DNA from: Bacillota bacterium
GTDB lineage: Bacteria > Bacillota > Clostridia > Lachnospirales > Lachnospiraceae
Direction of reading: 5' to 3'
Assembly (NCBI GenBank): GCA_023398855.1
Contig: JAEWRS010000198.1
Span: 1-5,968 of the forward strand
Length of the DNA stretch: 5,968 nucleotides
Under the pieces are notes generated by a model. The model ran no database searches. It had not been told where the DNA came from and saw only the letters and a list, made by a program, of their open reading frames with translations. The position numbers and the translations under genes are program-made. Positions within the stretch are counted from its first letter, which is position 1. Every line of letters starts with the position of its first letter. Positions 5,541-5,968 of the stretch are shown one piece after another.

Positions 5541-5597
5541 AAAAAACAGCCTCTTCTCGTTTTGCAGCTGCCTGCTGCATCACGTTGGAAGAGGCTG
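5541..5597 (-). terminator. Terminator of the SDR (uxuB-like) transcript
   Basis: CAGCCTCTTC (5547-5556) pairs perfectly with GAAGAGGCTG (5588-5597). The 31-nt interior contains a smaller GCAG/CTGC hairpin. On the minus strand the stem is followed by TTTTTTCTTTTT, a strong U-tract. It therefore ends the transcript coming from the gene at 5719 and insulates the chemoreceptor promoter just downstream. Confidence 0.85.
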
Positions 5598-5718
5598 ATC
5601 ACTTACCGGCTTTATTTATTGTTTAAATTTGTCACAAAACTGCTGTTTATGATCTGCAATTCACCATTCCCGCCAATATCCTAATTTCTCTTAGGTCTTT
5701 TGGGTTCATTGATCCCGG

Positions 5719-5968
5719 TTACACGCCGGAATAAGCAGAAAATCCTCCGTCAATAGGCAATACAACGCCGGTAATAAACCCAGCTGCTTCATTATTTAAT
5801 AAAAACAATAAAGCACCGTTTAATTCCTGCGCCTCTCCAAAACGTCCCATTGGAGTTGCAGACAAAATTTTATTGGTCCTTGGCGTGGGGGTACCATTTT
5901 CATCAAACAAAAGCTTCTCGTTTTGTTTGGTTACAAAAAAACCCGGTGCAATAGCATTTACACGGATG
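5719..5968 (-). CDS. uxuB: SDR oxidoreductase, C-terminal part: probable D-mannonate oxidoreductase / fructuronate reductase
   Basis: This is the last 82 codons of a short-chain dehydrogenase/reductase; the rest lies beyond the window's right edge. It reads IRVNAIAPGFFVTKQN, the SDR segment just after the catalytic Tyr-x3-Lys, then LLFDENG, TPMGRFGEAQELNGALLFLL, and a FITGVVLPIDGGFSAYSGV ending. The APGFF(V/L)TxQN segment together with a DGGF(S/N)A(Y/F)SGV tail is characteristic of UxuB-type mannonate oxidoreductases. These use NAD(P)H to reduce fructuronate to mannonate, or the reverse, in glucuronate degradation in the cytoplasm. Most other SDRs end DGG(Y/W)xx without this tail. The Rossmann and catalytic parts are not visible, so a gluconate- or 3-deoxy-hexulosonate-type SDR cannot be fully excluded. 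A strong terminator follows it, so it is the last gene of its transcript. Confidence 0.82.
   Translation of the reverse strand, partial: IRVNAIAPGFFVTKQNEKLLFDENGTPTPRTNKILSATPMGRFGEAQELNGALLFLLNNEAAGFITGVVLPIDGGFSAYSGV

Noticed and set aside
5680..5695. CCTAA/TTAGG hairpin downstream of uxuB
   Set aside because: Only 5 AT-rich pairs; the much stronger hairpin at 5547-5597 explains termination.

Overview
The window looks like a chromosomal segment of a spore-forming, motile, Gram-positive clostridium, most plausibly a Lachnospiraceae / Clostridium cluster XIVa member such as the Lacrimispora-Enterocloster group. The reasons are moderate-to-low GC, strong AAGGAG/GAGGAG ribosome sites, sigmaA, sigmaG-like and cre-like control sites, a lone LytTR regulator, a clostridial-type dCache chemoreceptor and a UxuB-type mannonate oxidoreductase. 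The assignment rests on reading the proteins, not on a search.

Layout, left to right. (1) A + strand intrinsic terminator (17-92) probably closes a gene lying left of the window. (2) On the minus strand, 127-843 encodes a membrane-anchored monofunctional peptidoglycan glycosyltransferase (GT51). Its conserved second glutamate (RKxxE motif) is a lysine. (3) Upstream of it lie three 45-bp repeats at an exact 52-bp period (871-1015), each able to fold into two hairpins. The repeats also add a spurious N-terminal extension to the longest open frame. (4) An AT-rich intergenic region (1020-1385) holds several candidate promoters, two short palindromes and a ribosome site in front of an ATG-TAA start-stop. 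(5) On the plus strand, 1386-2270 encodes a LacX-like aldose 1-epimerase, followed by a strong hairpin terminator. (6) On the minus strand, 2470-2910 encodes a stand-alone LytTR DNA-binding protein. (7) Divergent from it, 3096-3302 encodes a 68-aa two-cysteine protein of unknown function, with an excellent ribosome site and a close match to a forespore sigmaG promoter. (8) On the minus strand, 3363-5402 encodes a methyl-accepting chemotaxis protein. It has a perfect-hexamer sigmaA promoter, a cre-like operator over the -35 box, and a 30-bp perfect-palindrome terminator. (9) At the right edge, a terminator (5541-5597) ends the 3' part of a minus-strand SDR gene, most likely uxuB (fructuronate reductase / D-mannonate oxidoreductase).

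How the parts may work together: most genes appear to be single transcription units with their own terminators. The right half may link hexuronate use (uxuB) with a carbon-repressed chemoreceptor. The middle may be a small sporulation locus (LytTR regulator and sigmaG-type small gene). Both links are inference. The least explained elements are the 52-bp repeat array, the sigmaG-type small protein, and the E-to-K change in the glycosyltransferase. No mobile element, CRISPR array, tRNA or rRNA was seen.
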